The position numbers were made by a program, and so were the translations under genes. A stretch of 64,000 nucleotides of DNA from positions 1 to 64,000 of the forward strand of contig NZ_BEWO01000010.1 of assembly GCF_002723975.1 (NCBI RefSeq), in the 5' to 3' direction. Below the pieces are notes generated by a model that saw nothing but the letters and a program-made list of their open reading frames with translations, did not search any database and was not told where the DNA came from. The stretch is from Gluconobacter japonicus (GTDB lineage: Bacteria; Pseudomonadota; Alphaproteobacteria; Acetobacterales; Acetobacteraceae). Of the stretch, positions 52,413 to 62,202 are shown piece by piece (the first letter of the stretch is position 1; each line of letters starts with the position of its first letter).

Positions 52413-55400
52413 ATGCATCTTCTTGTCCGCGAACGACATGGAATAGACGATCAGGACGTGGCCGAGGATCTCGACCACGCGCCAACGGACGTCGTGTTTC
52501 TGTCTTTTTCGGACAGTGATCTTCTGGCGCTGGAACAGGCCTACGAAAAGCTGAACGCCTCGTCCCAGGGGGGTGCTGGCTTCTCGCTGAGACTGGTCAA
52601 TCTCTCGCGGCTCAGACATCCGATGTCTGTCGATCTGTATATCGAACAAACACTTTCTGAAGCGCACTGTGTTGTGGTGCGTCTTCTGGGGGGGATTGAT
52701 TACTGGCGATATGGTGCGGAAGAAGTCAGAAACTCCTGTGCCAGAAAGTCCATTTCGCTAGCCTTGCTACCGGGAGATGCCCGTCAGGACGCAAGGCTGG
52801 AAGAATGGTCCAATGTTCATGCGGCCGATCATGAACGGCTCACGGGCTTTCTGAAAGAAGGAGGTCCGGACAACACCCGCCGCGCGCTGATTCTGATGGC
52901 ACATCTTGCCGGATGTGGCGCAGATCTGGCTGGTATGCCGAAGCCTGTGCCATCTGCCGGGCTATATCGCGCCGGAAAGCCCAACCTCTCTTTGCGGGCA
53001 ACGGTTGTTTTCTATCGCGCCCATCTTCTTGCCGCAGATACAGCGCCCATCGACTGTCTGGCAGATGCCTTGGAGAGGGCTGGTCTCTCGGCAGACGTGC
53101 TCTATGTTTCCTCTCTCAAAAATCCTGACGTCGCCGAATACCTGCGTCATCATCTGACCCAGTCACGCCCCGACATCATCCTGAATGCAACCTTCTTTTC
53201 TGCTCGAGGAGAGGGCGGATGTTCTCCACTGGACGACGCGGATGTGCCGGTCCTTCAGGTGTTGCAACCCAATTCAACCTGTCAGTCATGGGAAGAGAGC
53301 GGACGCGGCCTGTCTCAATCCGATCTCGCGATGCAGGTTGTTCTTCCCGAACTGGATGGGCGGCTTCTGGCAGGACCTATTTCGTTCAAGTCAGAAACGG
53401 CTCCCGGGGATGCAGCGAGGCATGATCCTTATCCGGCAGGCATATCGGCTGTTGTCGCCCAGGCAAATGCGTGGGCAAGACTGAGGAATCTGAAGCCCGA
53501 AAGCAGAAATCTGGCCTTGATCCTGTCTGACTATCCGGGCGCAGAGGGCCAGTCGGCTCACGCCGTTGGCCTGGATACGTTTGCCAGTCTCTGTGGGATT
53601 ATGGAGGCACTGAAAGATGAAGGGTACAGTTGCGGGGGCGCTGAGAAATGGTCCAAGACCCAGTTTGTAAACTCGTTATGTAACAAGCCCGCCCAGCAGA
53701 TTCTGAGCCTTCAGGAGTATCGGGAAGCGTTTAAAAGTCTGCCGGATCAGTTCCGGCAGTCTGTTCTGACCGCGTGGGGCGAGCCAGAGGACGACGCCGC
53801 TTTTCAGGACGATGGCTTCTGCCTGAAAGCCCTGAGACTTGGGCATATAGTCATCGCAGTCCAGCCTGATCGTGGCGCAGCACTGGACCGCAAGGCACAG
53901 TATCACGATCCTGATACGCCCCCGCGGCATGCCTATGTCGCGTTTCATCTCTGGCTGCGTCAGGTTTGCCAGATTGACGTGATGGTTCATCTTGGAACGC
54001 ATGGCACCCTAGAGTGGCTGCCGGGAAAAGCCGTTGCACTGTCGCAAGGCTGTGCTCCTGCTGTTCTGCGGGGAGCATTGCCTGTTCTCTATCCTTTTAT
54101 CGTCAATAATCCAGGGGAGGCTGCGGCTGCCAAGCGGCGTCTTGGTGCTGTCACCATCGGCCACATGACGCCACCTGTCATGAAGGCAGGGCTCGATGCT
54201 GGGATGGCCGAACTGGAGCAGTTGATTGACGAATTCGCGGAAGCCGACGGCCTGGACCGCCGACGGGGTGCCATCCTGCGGCGTGCCATTCTGGACCGTG
54301 CATCCGGAATGGGCTTGCTGGCAGAAAGCGGTGTAAAAGCGGGCGAGGGGGATGAAGCCGAGGCTCTGGCCCGTCTGGATGCCTATCTTTGTGATGTGAA
54401 AGATCTTCAGATCCGGGATGGGCTACATGTTTTCGGGAAAATTGCCCCTCATGCAGACAGGCTCGCGACGATGGTGTCTTCAGTCGCTCAGGCGCCAGCG
54501 GGCGAAATTGCCTCCTTGATTGAAGCCAGTGCTGACGCGGAAATGGCTTCACTGCTTGCTGGACTGGAAGGACGTTTTGTTCGACCTGGTCCTTCGGGCG
54601 CGCCGACCCGGGGGCGAGTAGATGTTCTTCCGACTGGTCGTAATCTGTTCACCATGGACCCTCGGGCCGTGCCAACGGCATCCGCTGTGGAATTGGCAAG
54701 AGCGCAGTCGCAGCAGATTCTTTTGCGACATCTTCAGGAAGAGGGCGAACCACTCCTGCGTATCGTGATGGATCTGTGGGGTTCTTCTACGCTCCGGACT
54801 GGTGGAGAGGATCTGGCACTAGCGCTTCTTCTGATGGGCGTTGAACCTCTCTGGGATGCGTCCAGTGGGCGTGTTTCCGGAATTGAGGTTACGCCAATCG
54901 CTGTTCTGGATCGGCCACGGGTAGACGTCACACTCAGAATTTCGGGTCTGTTCCGAGATGCTTTCCCCGGTCAGATTGCCTTGTTCGATCAGGCCGTTCA
55001 GGCCGTATCTGCCCGCGAGGAAGGGGAAGAGTGGAACCCTCTCGCCGCCAGTGTCCACGATCTTGAAGGAGAAGAGCGCAAAGCGGCAACAGCACGGATC
55101 TTCGGAGCCTCTCCGGGAACATACGGAACCGGTATTGAGGAAATGCTGGCAAGAGGAACGTGGGAGACGCGGTGTGAACTCGGTCAGTCCTATCTTGAAG
55201 GGAATGACTGGATGTATGGGGGGGGGCGTGACGGTACGCGGAATGCGGCAGCTTTGGCAGAAAAACTCAAACAGACGGATGCTATTCTGCATGTTCAGGA
55301 CCATGCGGAAACCGATATTCTAGAGAGTCCTGACGTAGCCGCACATGAGGGTGGGCTTTTTGCCGCTGCTGAGATGCTTGGAGCAGATCCTGCCCTCTGG

Positions 55401-55781
55401 CATGGCGACACATCCCGTCCAGACGCACTACGTCTGCGCGATACTGAAGCTGAAGTTGCGCGGATCGTCCGGGGACGCCTGGCAAATCCGCGGTGGCTAG
55501 AGGGTATGCGGCGCCATGATTATCGTGGGGCAGCGGAAATGGCGCGCGGGCTGGATGCACTATGCGCCTTCGCGGCAACTGTGCCAATGCGGTTCGATCA
55601 CCAGTTCGATCTTGTCTTTGCGGCTACACTTGGAGACGAGATCTGCGATACGTTCCTGGAACGCGCCAATCCGCAGGCGCGACATGCGATGCGAGAGCGC
55701 TTTCAGGGCATGATCCGTCGCGGCCTGTGGCATCCCCGAAGCAATAGCGTAACAGCGTTTCTGGCGGGGGAGCAGGGATGA
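52413..55781 (+). CDS. cobN: Cobaltochelatase large subunit CobN
   Basis: The large, porphyrin-binding subunit of the aerobic ATP-dependent chelatase that inserts cobalt into hydrogenobyrinic acid a,c-diamide. It has 1122 residues, somewhat shorter than the Pseudomonas protein. Recognisable parts are MHLLVRERHG and DVVFLSFSDSDL at the N-terminus, LNATFFSAR, MVHLGTHGTLEWLPGK (about residues 524-539), a long central helical part, and NDWMYGGGRDGTRN towards the C-terminus. The CobS/CobT-type AAA chelatase subunits are not in the window. The stop overlaps the cobG ATG. Confidence 0.95.
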   Translation: MHLLVRERHGIDDQDVAEDLDHAPTDVVFLSFSDSDLLALEQAYEKLNASSQGGAGFSLRLVNLSRLRHPMSVDLYIEQTLSEAHCVVVRLLGGIDYWRYGAEEVRNSCARKSISLALLPGDARQDARLEEWSNVHAADHERLTGFLKEGGPDNTRRALILMAHLAGCGADLAGMPKPVPSAGLYRAGKPNLSLRATVVFYRAHLLAADTAPIDCLADALERAGLSADVLYVSSLKNPDVAEYLRHHLTQSRPDIILNATFFSARGEGGCSPLDDADVPVLQVLQPNSTCQSWEESGRGLSQSDLAMQVVLPELDGRLLAGPISFKSETAPGDAARHDPYPAGISAVVAQANAWARLRNLKPESRNLALILSDYPGAEGQSAHAVGLDTFASLCGIMEALKDEGYSCGGAEKWSKTQFVNSLCNKPAQQILSLQEYREAFKSLPDQFRQSVLTAWGEPEDDAAFQDDGFCLKALRLGHIVIAVQPDRGAALDRKAQYHDPDTPPRHAYVAFHLWLRQVCQIDVMVHLGTHGTLEWLPGKAVALSQGCAPAVLRGALPVLYPFIVNNPGEAAAAKRRLGAVTIGHMTPPVMKAGLDAGMAELEQLIDEFAEADGLDRRRGAILRRAILDRASGMGLLAESGVKAGEGDEAEALARLDAYLCDVKDLQIRDGLHVFGKIAPHADRLATMVSSVAQAPAGEIASLIEASADAEMASLLAGLEGRFVRPGPSGAPTRGRVDVLPTGRNLFTMDPRAVPTASAVELARAQSQQILLRHLQEEGEPLLRIVMDLWGSSTLRTGGEDLALALLLMGVEPLWDASSGRVSGIEVTPIAVLDRPRVDVTLRISGLFRDAFPGQIALFDQAVQAVSAREEGEEWNPLAASVHDLEGEERKAATARIFGASPGTYGTGIEEMLARGTWETRCELGQSYLEGNDWMYGGGRDGTRNAAALAEKLKQTDAILHVQDHAETDILESPDVAAHEGGLFAAAEMLGADPALWHGDTSRPDALRLRDTEAEVARIVRGRLANPRWLEGMRRHDYRGAAEMARGLDALCAFAATVPMRFDHQFDLVFAATLGDEICDTFLERANPQARHAMRERFQGMIRRGLWHPRSNSVTAFLAGEQG

Positions 55782-56962
55782 GCGATACCTCTCTGGTCCG
55801 TGGCTGGTGTCCCGATCTTTTTGCGCCGATGAAGGCTCGCGACGGTTTTCTCGTGCGGATCAGACCTCCAATAGAGGGGCTTGATGCAAGGCAGGCGCGC
55901 GCGATAGCCGCAATCGCGTCTGAACATGGAAATGGTACAATCGAACTGACGAACCGGGGAAACCTGCAACTTCGTGGTTTCTCGCTGGACGGTGCTCATT
56001 TGGCCGGTAACATCGCAGTGGAATGCGGAATCGCTGACCCTAACCCGGCACGGGAGCGAAGACGGGCAGTTCTTGTTTCCCCCTTGGCTGAACATGATCC
56101 GGCCTGCCATCCTGATACACTTCTGGTCTCCAGAAGACTTCAGGCCGAGCTCCTGGCGCATGATCGGCTTGACAGCCTGAGTGGCAAGTTCGGGTGGGGT
56201 GTGGATGGCGGCGGTTTTGTGCCTCCAGGAGCCCTTTTCGCCGATATAGTTCTTCAGGCGCAGCAGGATGGGTGGGCCGTACGCTGTGGAAGCCTGACAA
56301 CGGAGGTCCTGGACGAAGAACTGGCGGTCCAAAGGGTTGTAGCCCTCTCTGATGCGTTCGCCAGACAGCCAGACATCAGGCGTCCAGCCCATAATGATGG
56401 CGCCACAAAAGCCTTGTTGGAGACGGTAGGGTTCCGGAAATATCTTCCAACCGAACCTGTCCCTGTTTTCGTGCTTCCTGTGGGCAAACTTCCCGGACGC
56501 CGGGTCGGAATGGGGCTTCCACTCGGTAGGCTGCAGGCTGCTGACTTCAGTTTTCTGGCTGAACAGCTTGGAAAAGACCGTTTGCGTGTGACGCCATGGC
56601 GAGGTGTCATCATGCCTGAAAATACCACAAACCATCCAGGTTTTATCGTGGACGCTGCTGACCCGCGTCTTCGGATTGAAGCCTGCGTCGGTGTCTCAGG
56701 ATGCGAAAGAGCAACAGGGGATGTTGCCGAAACTGCCCTGGCTCTGGCATCTGACGTCCCTTCTGGCTGTGTGCTGCATGTTTCAGGCTGCGTAAAAGGA
56801 TGCGCTCATCCCGGCGCAGCAGATATGACGCTCATTGCCAGAAACGGACGATATGATGCTGTGCGCAATGGGTGCACGAAAGATACGGTCTCGTGGGCCG
56901 ACAGGGACTTACCCGAAATCCGGGGCCTGCTATCCCGCGAACTGAAGGAGATACAGACTTGA
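55778..56962 (+). CDS. cobG: Precorrin-3B synthase
   Basis: An oxygen-dependent monooxygenase of the nitrite/sulphite-reductase fold that converts precorrin-3A to precorrin-3B, the marker step of the aerobic pathway. The 394-residue protein has RGWCPDLFAPM at its N-terminus, the siroheme-type ELTNRGNLQLRG, and a four-cysteine Fe-S site split between ACVGVSGCERA (around 307-314) and VSGCVKGCAHPG (around 339-344). It overlaps cobN by ATGA and cobH by TTGA. Confidence 0.94.
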   Translation: MSDTSLVRGWCPDLFAPMKARDGFLVRIRPPIEGLDARQARAIAAIASEHGNGTIELTNRGNLQLRGFSLDGAHLAGNIAVECGIADPNPARERRRAVLVSPLAEHDPACHPDTLLVSRRLQAELLAHDRLDSLSGKFGWGVDGGGFVPPGALFADIVLQAQQDGWAVRCGSLTTEVLDEELAVQRVVALSDAFARQPDIRRPAHNDGATKALLETVGFRKYLPTEPVPVFVLPVGKLPGRRVGMGLPLGRLQAADFSFLAEQLGKDRLRVTPWRGVIMPENTTNHPGFIVDAADPRLRIEACVGVSGCERATGDVAETALALASDVPSGCVLHVSGCVKGCAHPGAADMTLIARNGRYDAVRNGCTKDTVSWADRDLPEIRGLLSRELKEIQT

Positions 56963-57600
56963 GCGCCGGACCTTATTCTTACGACTATATCCGGGATGGC
57001 GCTGCCATTTACGCCCGATCCTTTGCGACCATTCGGGCCGAGGCGGACCTGTCTGCTTTCACACCCGAACAGGCACAGATTGTGGTTCGCATCATTCATG
57101 CCTGTGGGATGATTGATGTTACTGGTTCGGTCAGCATGACAGTCGATCTCGTGAGTGCTGCACGAAGCGCACTGAAGGCCGGGAAGCCCATTTTGTGTGA
57201 TTCAGAGATGGTCGCACATGGTGTGACACGAGCACGGCTTCCAGCGAATAACACTGTAATCTGTACTCTGCGTGATCCCCGCACGCCGGGACTCGCACGG
57301 ACCATTGGGAATACGCGCTCAGCCGCTGCTCTCGATCTGTGGGGAGACCAGCTTGAGGGAGCCGTTGTTGCAATCGGGAATGCCCCGACTGCCTTGTTCC
57401 ATCTTCTGGAACTGATTGACGCGGGCGGCCCACGACCTGCAGCCATTATCGGTATGCCAGTAGGATTTGTTGGGTCCGCTGAATCCAAGGACGCTCTGGC
57501 TGAAAGACTAGACTTGCCGCATGTGATTGTTCGCGGGCGTCTGGGAGGAAGTGCAATGGCTGCGGCAGCCATCAATGCATTGGCCAGTGAAATCGAATGA
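56959..57600 (+). CDS. cobH: Precorrin-8X methylmutase
   Basis: Moves the C11 methyl to C12, giving hydrogenobyrinic acid (213 residues). The catalytic His47 lies in IVVRIIHACG; ILCDSEMVAHGV, AIGNAPTALFHL and GMPVGFVGSAESK are family motifs. The start is a TTG at 56959 that overlaps the cobG stop (TTGA), with AAGGAG at 56945-56950 eight bases upstream; the length then matches the family. Confidence 0.94.
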   Translation: MSAGPYSYDYIRDGAAIYARSFATIRAEADLSAFTPEQAQIVVRIIHACGMIDVTGSVSMTVDLVSAARSALKAGKPILCDSEMVAHGVTRARLPANNTVICTLRDPRTPGLARTIGNTRSAAALDLWGDQLEGAVVAIGNAPTALFHLLELIDAGGPRPAAIIGMPVGFVGSAESKDALAERLDLPHVIVRGRLGGSAMAAAAINALASEIE

Positions 57601-58322
57601 CAGACGCTACGGTCTATGTTGTGGGTGTGGGCCCGGGTGATCCGGAACTCATGACGCTCAAGGCGGCGAAGGTCATCGCCCAATCTCCCACAATCGCGTA
57701 TTTCTGTCGGCATGACCGGATGGGCCATGCGCGCCGTATCGCGGATGCTCATATTGTGGAAGGGACGCGCGAATTGCGATTTGCGTATCCGTTTACCATA
57801 GAACGCCAGGTCAATGATCCGTCCTATCACCCTGATATGTCATCTTTCTATGATGACTGTGCGACCCGGATCGAAGCTGAAATCCAGCTTGGGCGAGACG
57901 TGGCGATCCTGTGCGAGGGAGATCCGTTTCTATACGGGTCTGCGATGTATCTGTTTGATCGTCTGAAAGCCGGTATTCCCTGTGAGGTCATTCCCGGCAT
58001 CACGGGCATGAGTGGATGCTGGACGGAAGCCGCGCTTCCCATGACCCATGGTGACGATGTGTTGTGCGTCCTGCCTGCCACCATGCCGGAAGATGATCTG
58101 GCTCACTGGCTTGAAAAGGCGGATGCGGCCGTCGTGATGAAGCTTGGGCGCAATCTTCCCAAACTTGAGGCAGCTCTGAAACGCGCTGGCAGGATGCAGG
58201 ATGCTGTCTACGTTGAGCGTGGAACGCAGGATGATGCCCGCGTCATGCCTCTGGCAGACATGTCCGAACCTGCGCCCTATTTTTCCCTTGCTCTCCTGCC
58301 AGGGCGCCGGGGTATCCGATGA
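57597..58322 (+). CDS. cobI: Precorrin-2 C20-methyltransferase
   Basis: An SAM-dependent tetrapyrrole methyltransferase (241 residues) acting on precorrin-2. The glycine-rich VGVGPGDPELMTLKA opens the protein; CEGDPFLYGSAMYL, VIPGITGMSG and MKLGRNLPKL are typical of CobI. It overlaps its neighbours on both sides by ATGA, so it is translationally coupled within the operon. Confidence 0.94.
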   Translation: MTDATVYVVGVGPGDPELMTLKAAKVIAQSPTIAYFCRHDRMGHARRIADAHIVEGTRELRFAYPFTIERQVNDPSYHPDMSSFYDDCATRIEAEIQLGRDVAILCEGDPFLYGSAMYLFDRLKAGIPCEVIPGITGMSGCWTEAALPMTHGDDVLCVLPATMPEDDLAHWLEKADAAVVMKLGRNLPKLEAALKRAGRMQDAVYVERGTQDDARVMPLADMSEPAPYFSLALLPGRRGIR

Positions 58323-59071
58323 GCCGCATTTTTGTCATCGGACTTGGGCCGGGTCATCCGGATCAGCAGACGCCAGAAGCGCGCAAAGCGCTATCTCTGG
58401 TAACAGACGTGATTGGCTACGGGCCTTACGTAGCCCGTCTTGAACTGCCCGAAACCGTTGTGCGTCATGCCTCTGACAACAGGGTGGAACTGGATCGTGC
58501 CCGACATGCTCTGGAACTTGCAGGGCAGGGACGCTGTGTTGCAATCGTTTCAGGCGGGGATGCCGGTGTCTTTGGTATGGCTAGCGCGCTGTTTGAGGCG
58601 ATCGACCATGGATTGGAGCTATGGCGGACTACCGAGGTCACTGTCGTTCCCGGCGTGTCAGCCGTCCTCGCGGCGGCGGCCCGGATCGGTGCGCCTTTGG
58701 GAGGCGATTTTTGTGTCATGTCCCTGTCGGACAATCTCAAACCATGGGATGTTGTTTGCCGCAGATTAAGGCTGGCAGCAGAAGCCGGATTTGTGATTGC
58801 GCTATACAATCCGCGGTCCAAAGCGAGGCCATGGCAGCTTGGTGAGGCGCTGGATATTCTCCGAACCTGTCTGCCGGGTACGGTGCCAGTTGCGTTTGCC
58901 CGCGCCATTGGACGTCCCGATGAACGCCTCACGCTCACGGATCTGACGAATGCTGATCCAGAGTGCGTTGATATGAGCACGCTTGTTCTCATTGGCAGTG
59001 AACTGACCCGGAAGATTGAGAGGCCTCAGGGAGACGCCTGGCTCTACACGTCCCGGTCAGTTCCAGCATGA
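58319..59071 (+). CDS. cobJ: Precorrin-3B C17-methyltransferase
   Basis: An SAM-dependent enzyme (250 residues) that methylates C17 and contracts the ring. It starts with VIGLGPGHPDQQTPEA, then GYGPYV, VSGGDAGVFGMAS, VVPGVSAVLAAAARIGAPLG and ALYNPRSKARPWQL, all CobJ hallmarks. It is coupled to cobI by ATGA. The last 28 bases overlap the convergent cobK gene. Confidence 0.94.
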   Translation: MSRIFVIGLGPGHPDQQTPEARKALSLVTDVIGYGPYVARLELPETVVRHASDNRVELDRARHALELAGQGRCVAIVSGGDAGVFGMASALFEAIDHGLELWRTTEVTVVPGVSAVLAAAARIGAPLGGDFCVMSLSDNLKPWDVVCRRLRLAAEAGFVIALYNPRSKARPWQLGEALDILRTCLPGTVPVAFARAIGRPDERLTLTDLTNADPECVDMSTLVLIGSELTRKIERPQGDAWLYTSRSVPA

Positions 59072-59805
59072 CGATGCTTTTGCAGCCAGAGAAGTGCCTC
59101 ATCGACGGTCGAAGCAGTCTCTGCCAATGGCAATATCGGACGATCAATCATGATAACCGGCAACCCAAGGTTTCGGGCTGCAGCAAGCTTGGCGGACGTC
59201 GCCTCGGAGCCCGCATTTTTCGTGACCAGCACCTCAATGGCATGATTTTTCATGAGGGCCATTTCACTGGCAACGGTAAATGGCGGGCGAGCCAGGAGAA
59301 GCATCACATTCTGCGGCAGGGACGACGGTTCAGGCGCGTCAATGCTACGCAGGACGTAATGATGTTGAGAGGCGCGTTGAAACGGGCCGAGATCCTTCCG
59401 ACCCGTCGTCAAAAAGACGGTCTGGGGAGCATCTCCAAGCGCTGCCGCGGCTTCATCAATGCCCGAAACATGCGTCCATTGATCTCCCTCGACTTCCGTC
59501 CAGACTGGGCGGTCTATCCGAAGCAAGGGAACACCGCTGCGGGCACAGGCCATCGCAGCATGGCGGCTCATCTGGGCTGCAAAAGGATGCGTGGCATCCA
59601 CAACGGCTCCCACGCCCTGGTCCCGCAGGAAAACACGCAGGCCGTGCGCTCCACCAAATCCACCAATTCGCACCGAAACAGTTGGCAAAACCGGATTTTT
59701 CGTTACCCCGGCGAGGGAGAAAACGGTGTTATACCCTTCGTCCGTACTAAGCCTGTGAGCCAGTTGGCTGGCTTGGGTAGTGCCCCCAAGGATCAGAACA
59801 CGCAT
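59044..59805 (-). CDS. cobK: Precorrin-6A reductase
   Basis: An NADPH-dependent reductase (253 residues) giving precorrin-6B. The N-terminus VLILGGTTQAS is the CobK/CbiJ nucleotide motif; GGFGGAHGLRVFLRD, DATHPFAAQMSRHA and VTKNAGSEATSAKL are family-specific. The ATG at 59805 has AGGGA about eight bases upstream. It is transcribed against the operon: its end overlaps cobJ and its start is 29 bases from cobL. Confidence 0.93.
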   Translation of the reverse strand: MRVLILGGTTQASQLAHRLSTDEGYNTVFSLAGVTKNPVLPTVSVRIGGFGGAHGLRVFLRDQGVGAVVDATHPFAAQMSRHAAMACARSGVPLLRIDRPVWTEVEGDQWTHVSGIDEAAAALGDAPQTVFLTTGRKDLGPFQRASQHHYVLRSIDAPEPSSLPQNVMLLLARPPFTVASEMALMKNHAIEVLVTKNAGSEATSAKLAAARNLGLPVIMIDRPILPLAETASTVDEALLWLQKHRHAGTDRDV

Positions 59806-59834
59806 AGAATTGGTCCCTCTGCCGGAGGAGGCCG

Positions 59835-61055
59835 ATGACACCCCCATGGCTCAGCGTTATCGGAATTGGCGAGGATGGTGTCGAGGGGCTTTCGTCTCTT
59901 GCGCGTCAGATCATCGCTCAGGCGGAGACAGTTTTCGGTGGAGAGCGTCATCTGAGACTGGCCGCTAGCGTGATCCGGGGAGCAACAGAAACTTGGGGTT
60001 CGCCGTTTTCTGACGGGATACAGCGTATTCTGGAGATGCGAGGAAAACCCGTAGCTGTTCTGGCTTCTGGAGATCCGTTCTTTTTTGGCGTTGGAAGCAC
60101 GCTTTCAAGGCATCTTGAACCAAGGGAACTGATCTGCGTACCCGCACCATCCTCAATCGCCTGGGCCTGTGCCCGTCTTGGATGGGCACAACAAGACGTT
60201 CGTGTCTTTTCGCTATGCGGGAGACCTTTGGAAACGCTTGCACCGCACCTACAACCTGCTTTGAGACTGGTTGTTCTTTCTGCGGATGGGGATACACCCG
60301 GAATGGTCTGCCGCTTTCTGGCGAATCGAGGGTTTGGAAAGTCCCGAGTTCACGTTCTGGAGCGTCTTGGTGGTCCAGACGAGTGCATACGCCGTTTCCG
60401 GGCAGAAGATGGAACTTTGCCTGTCGCGGATCTCAATCTGATAGGCATTGAAATCCAAGCGAATAAAGACGCGCAGATCATTCCACTCGCTTCAGGCCTT
60501 GATGACGATCTGTTCGAGCATGATGGGCAGATTACCAAACGCGAAATTCGTTCCATCACCCTGTCCACACTTGCGCCGAGAACGGGGGAGGTTCTGTGGG
60601 ACATTGGAGGAGGAGCCGGGTCGGTCGCGATTGAATGGATGCTGCGCCATCCCTCAAATCGCGCAATCGCTATTGAACAGAATTCAGAACGGGCAGCCCG
60701 GATCAGCCGCAACGCTCTGACGCTGGGCGTTCCCGGTTTGCAGGTTGTAGAAGGTCGTGCGCCCGGGGCGCTTGTGTCTCTGGATCGTCCTGATGCCGTG
60801 TTCATTGGCGGAGGCCTCACCAGCGAGGATATCTTCATGCAGGCGCGCAAGGCGCTCCCCGTGGGAGGACGTCTTGTTGCCAATGCTGTGACGCTTGAAG
60901 GAGAGGCCATACTGGCAGCTCAACATGCGAAATATGGTGGCACCCTAACGCGCATCGGCATTGAACGGCTCGACGCGGTAGGTCGTCTCCATGCATTTCG
61001 GCCCGCCATGCGAGTCACCCAGTATGGGACGACAATCTCAGGGGACAGTGAATGA
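59835..61055 (+). CDS. cobL: Precorrin-6Y C5,15-methyltransferase (decarboxylating)
   Basis: A two-domain methyltransferase (406 residues). The N-terminal half is a tetrapyrrole methylase of the CbiE type (VIGIGEDGVEGL, LASGDPFFFGVGSTL, PAPSSIAWACARLGW). The C-terminal half is a CbiT-type domain (TLAPRTGEVLWDIGGGAGSV and AIEQNSERAARI). It methylates C5 and C15 and removes the acetate carboxyl at C12. Its stop overlaps the cobE start. Confidence 0.94.
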   Translation: MTPPWLSVIGIGEDGVEGLSSLARQIIAQAETVFGGERHLRLAASVIRGATETWGSPFSDGIQRILEMRGKPVAVLASGDPFFFGVGSTLSRHLEPRELICVPAPSSIAWACARLGWAQQDVRVFSLCGRPLETLAPHLQPALRLVVLSADGDTPGMVCRFLANRGFGKSRVHVLERLGGPDECIRRFRAEDGTLPVADLNLIGIEIQANKDAQIIPLASGLDDDLFEHDGQITKREIRSITLSTLAPRTGEVLWDIGGGAGSVAIEWMLRHPSNRAIAIEQNSERAARISRNALTLGVPGLQVVEGRAPGALVSLDRPDAVFIGGGLTSEDIFMQARKALPVGGRLVANAVTLEGEAILAAQHAKYGGTLTRIGIERLDAVGRLHAFRPAMRVTQYGTTISGDSE

Positions 61056-61438
61056 TTGTTGCAGGTATTGGCTGTCGGCCAGACATCACCACAGATGCTT
61101 TGTTGTCGCTGGTCCAACGTGTGTCGGCTGGTCACTTATTAGCCAGGCTCGCTGCTCCGGCCTTCAGACAAGGGGAACCGGCCATTTCTGCTCTGGCGAA
61201 AACTTTGAAAGTTGAACTGGTCTGGATCAGCGCGCAGGACATGGCTGAACGACAGGTAGAATGTGAAACTCATTCAGCTCTCGCTTTCGAAAAAACCGGT
61301 TTCAGTTCCGTGGCTGAGGCGTGCGCTCTTGCTGGAGCAGGGCCCAAAAGCCGCCTGTTCGTCACACGACAGAGCGACAGAGACGTGACCTGCGCACTTG
61401 CGATATCATCAGACAGGACAAGGATAGAGAACGGATGA
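61052..61438 (+). CDS. cobE: CobE / CbiG C-terminal-like protein
   Basis: A 128-residue protein homologous to the C-terminal domain of CbiG (CobE). It opens with [11 protein letters not shown], typical of the family, and has the conserved [12 protein letters not shown]. CobE is linked to the aerobic pathway, where its exact task is unsettled; in CbiG the related domain helps in ring-opening chemistry. Overlaps by ATGA with cobL and cobM. Confidence 0.88.
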   Translation: MIVAGIGCRPDITTDALLSLVQRVSAGHLLARLAAPAFRQGEPAISALAKTLKVELVWISAQDMAERQVECETHSALAFEKTGFSSVAEACALAGAGPKSRLFVTRQSDRDVTCALAISSDRTRIENG

Positions 61439-62202
61439 CGATCCATTTCATTGGCGCTGGTCCTGGCGCAGCCGATCTTCTGACACTTCGTGGTCGTGAC
61501 CTTCTGGCGTCTTGCCCGGTCTGTCTTTATGCGGGCTCTATCGTCCCTGAGGAAATGCTGGAGCATTGCCCTCAGGACGTCCGCAAAGTAAACACTGCGC
61601 CGCTTTCTCTGGACCAGATCGAGCAGGAATATGTTCGAGCTTATGAAGCCGGGCAGGACGTTGCGCGTCTCCACTCTGGGGATCTTTCCATTTACAGTGC
61701 AATCGCCGAACAGACCCGTCGTCTGGACAGGTTGGGTATTCCCTGGACCATGACACCTGGTGTGCCTGCTTTCGCTGCGGCCGCGTCTGTTCTCGGCAAA
61801 GAACTGACAGTCCCCGAAGTGGCGCAGACTGTCGTACTCACCCGCGTCAGCGGGCGCGCATCGTCCATGCCTCCCCGGGAAACATTGGCAGCTTATGCAG
61901 CGACGGGAGCAACGCTCGCCATCCACCTTGCAGTCCATGCGCTCGAGCGGATCGTAAAGGAGCTGCTGCCGTTTTATGGGGCAGACTGCCCAGTGGCAGT
62001 CGTTGCACGGGCAACCTGGCCGGACCAGATTACCATTCGGGCAACACTTGGCACATTGCAGGAAAAAGCGTCCGAAAGCCCCGTCGAACGGACCGCGCTT
62101 GTTCTGGTGGGGCCTGCTCTTGGCGCGGAAGAATTTCGGGAAAGTGCGCTGTATGACCCCGAGTATCAGAGACGTTTCAGAGGTGGGTTACCCACTGGAT
62201 GA
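61435..62202 (+). CDS. cobM: Precorrin-4 C11-methyltransferase
   Basis: An SAM-dependent tetrapyrrole methylase (255 residues) acting on C11. Motifs are [65 protein letters not shown] and [13 protein letters not shown], all typical of CobM/CbiF. The ATG at 61435 overlaps the cobE stop. The 3' end overlaps the convergent cbiD gene by 37 bases. Confidence 0.95.
   Translation: MTIHFIGAGPGAADLLTLRGRDLLASCPVCLYAGSIVPEEMLEHCPQDVRKVNTAPLSLDQIEQEYVRAYEAGQDVARLHSGDLSIYSAIAEQTRRLDRLGIPWTMTPGVPAFAAAASVLGKELTVPEVAQTVVLTRVSGRASSMPPRETLAAYAATGATLAIHLAVHALERIVKELLPFYGADCPVAVVARATWPDQITIRATLGTLQEKASESPVERTALVLVGPALGAEEFRESALYDPEYQRRFRGGLPTG

Noticed and set aside
55703-56635. 310-aa open frame on the minus strand
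   Set aside because: Antisense to cobG, whose Fe-S and siroheme-type motifs are clear.
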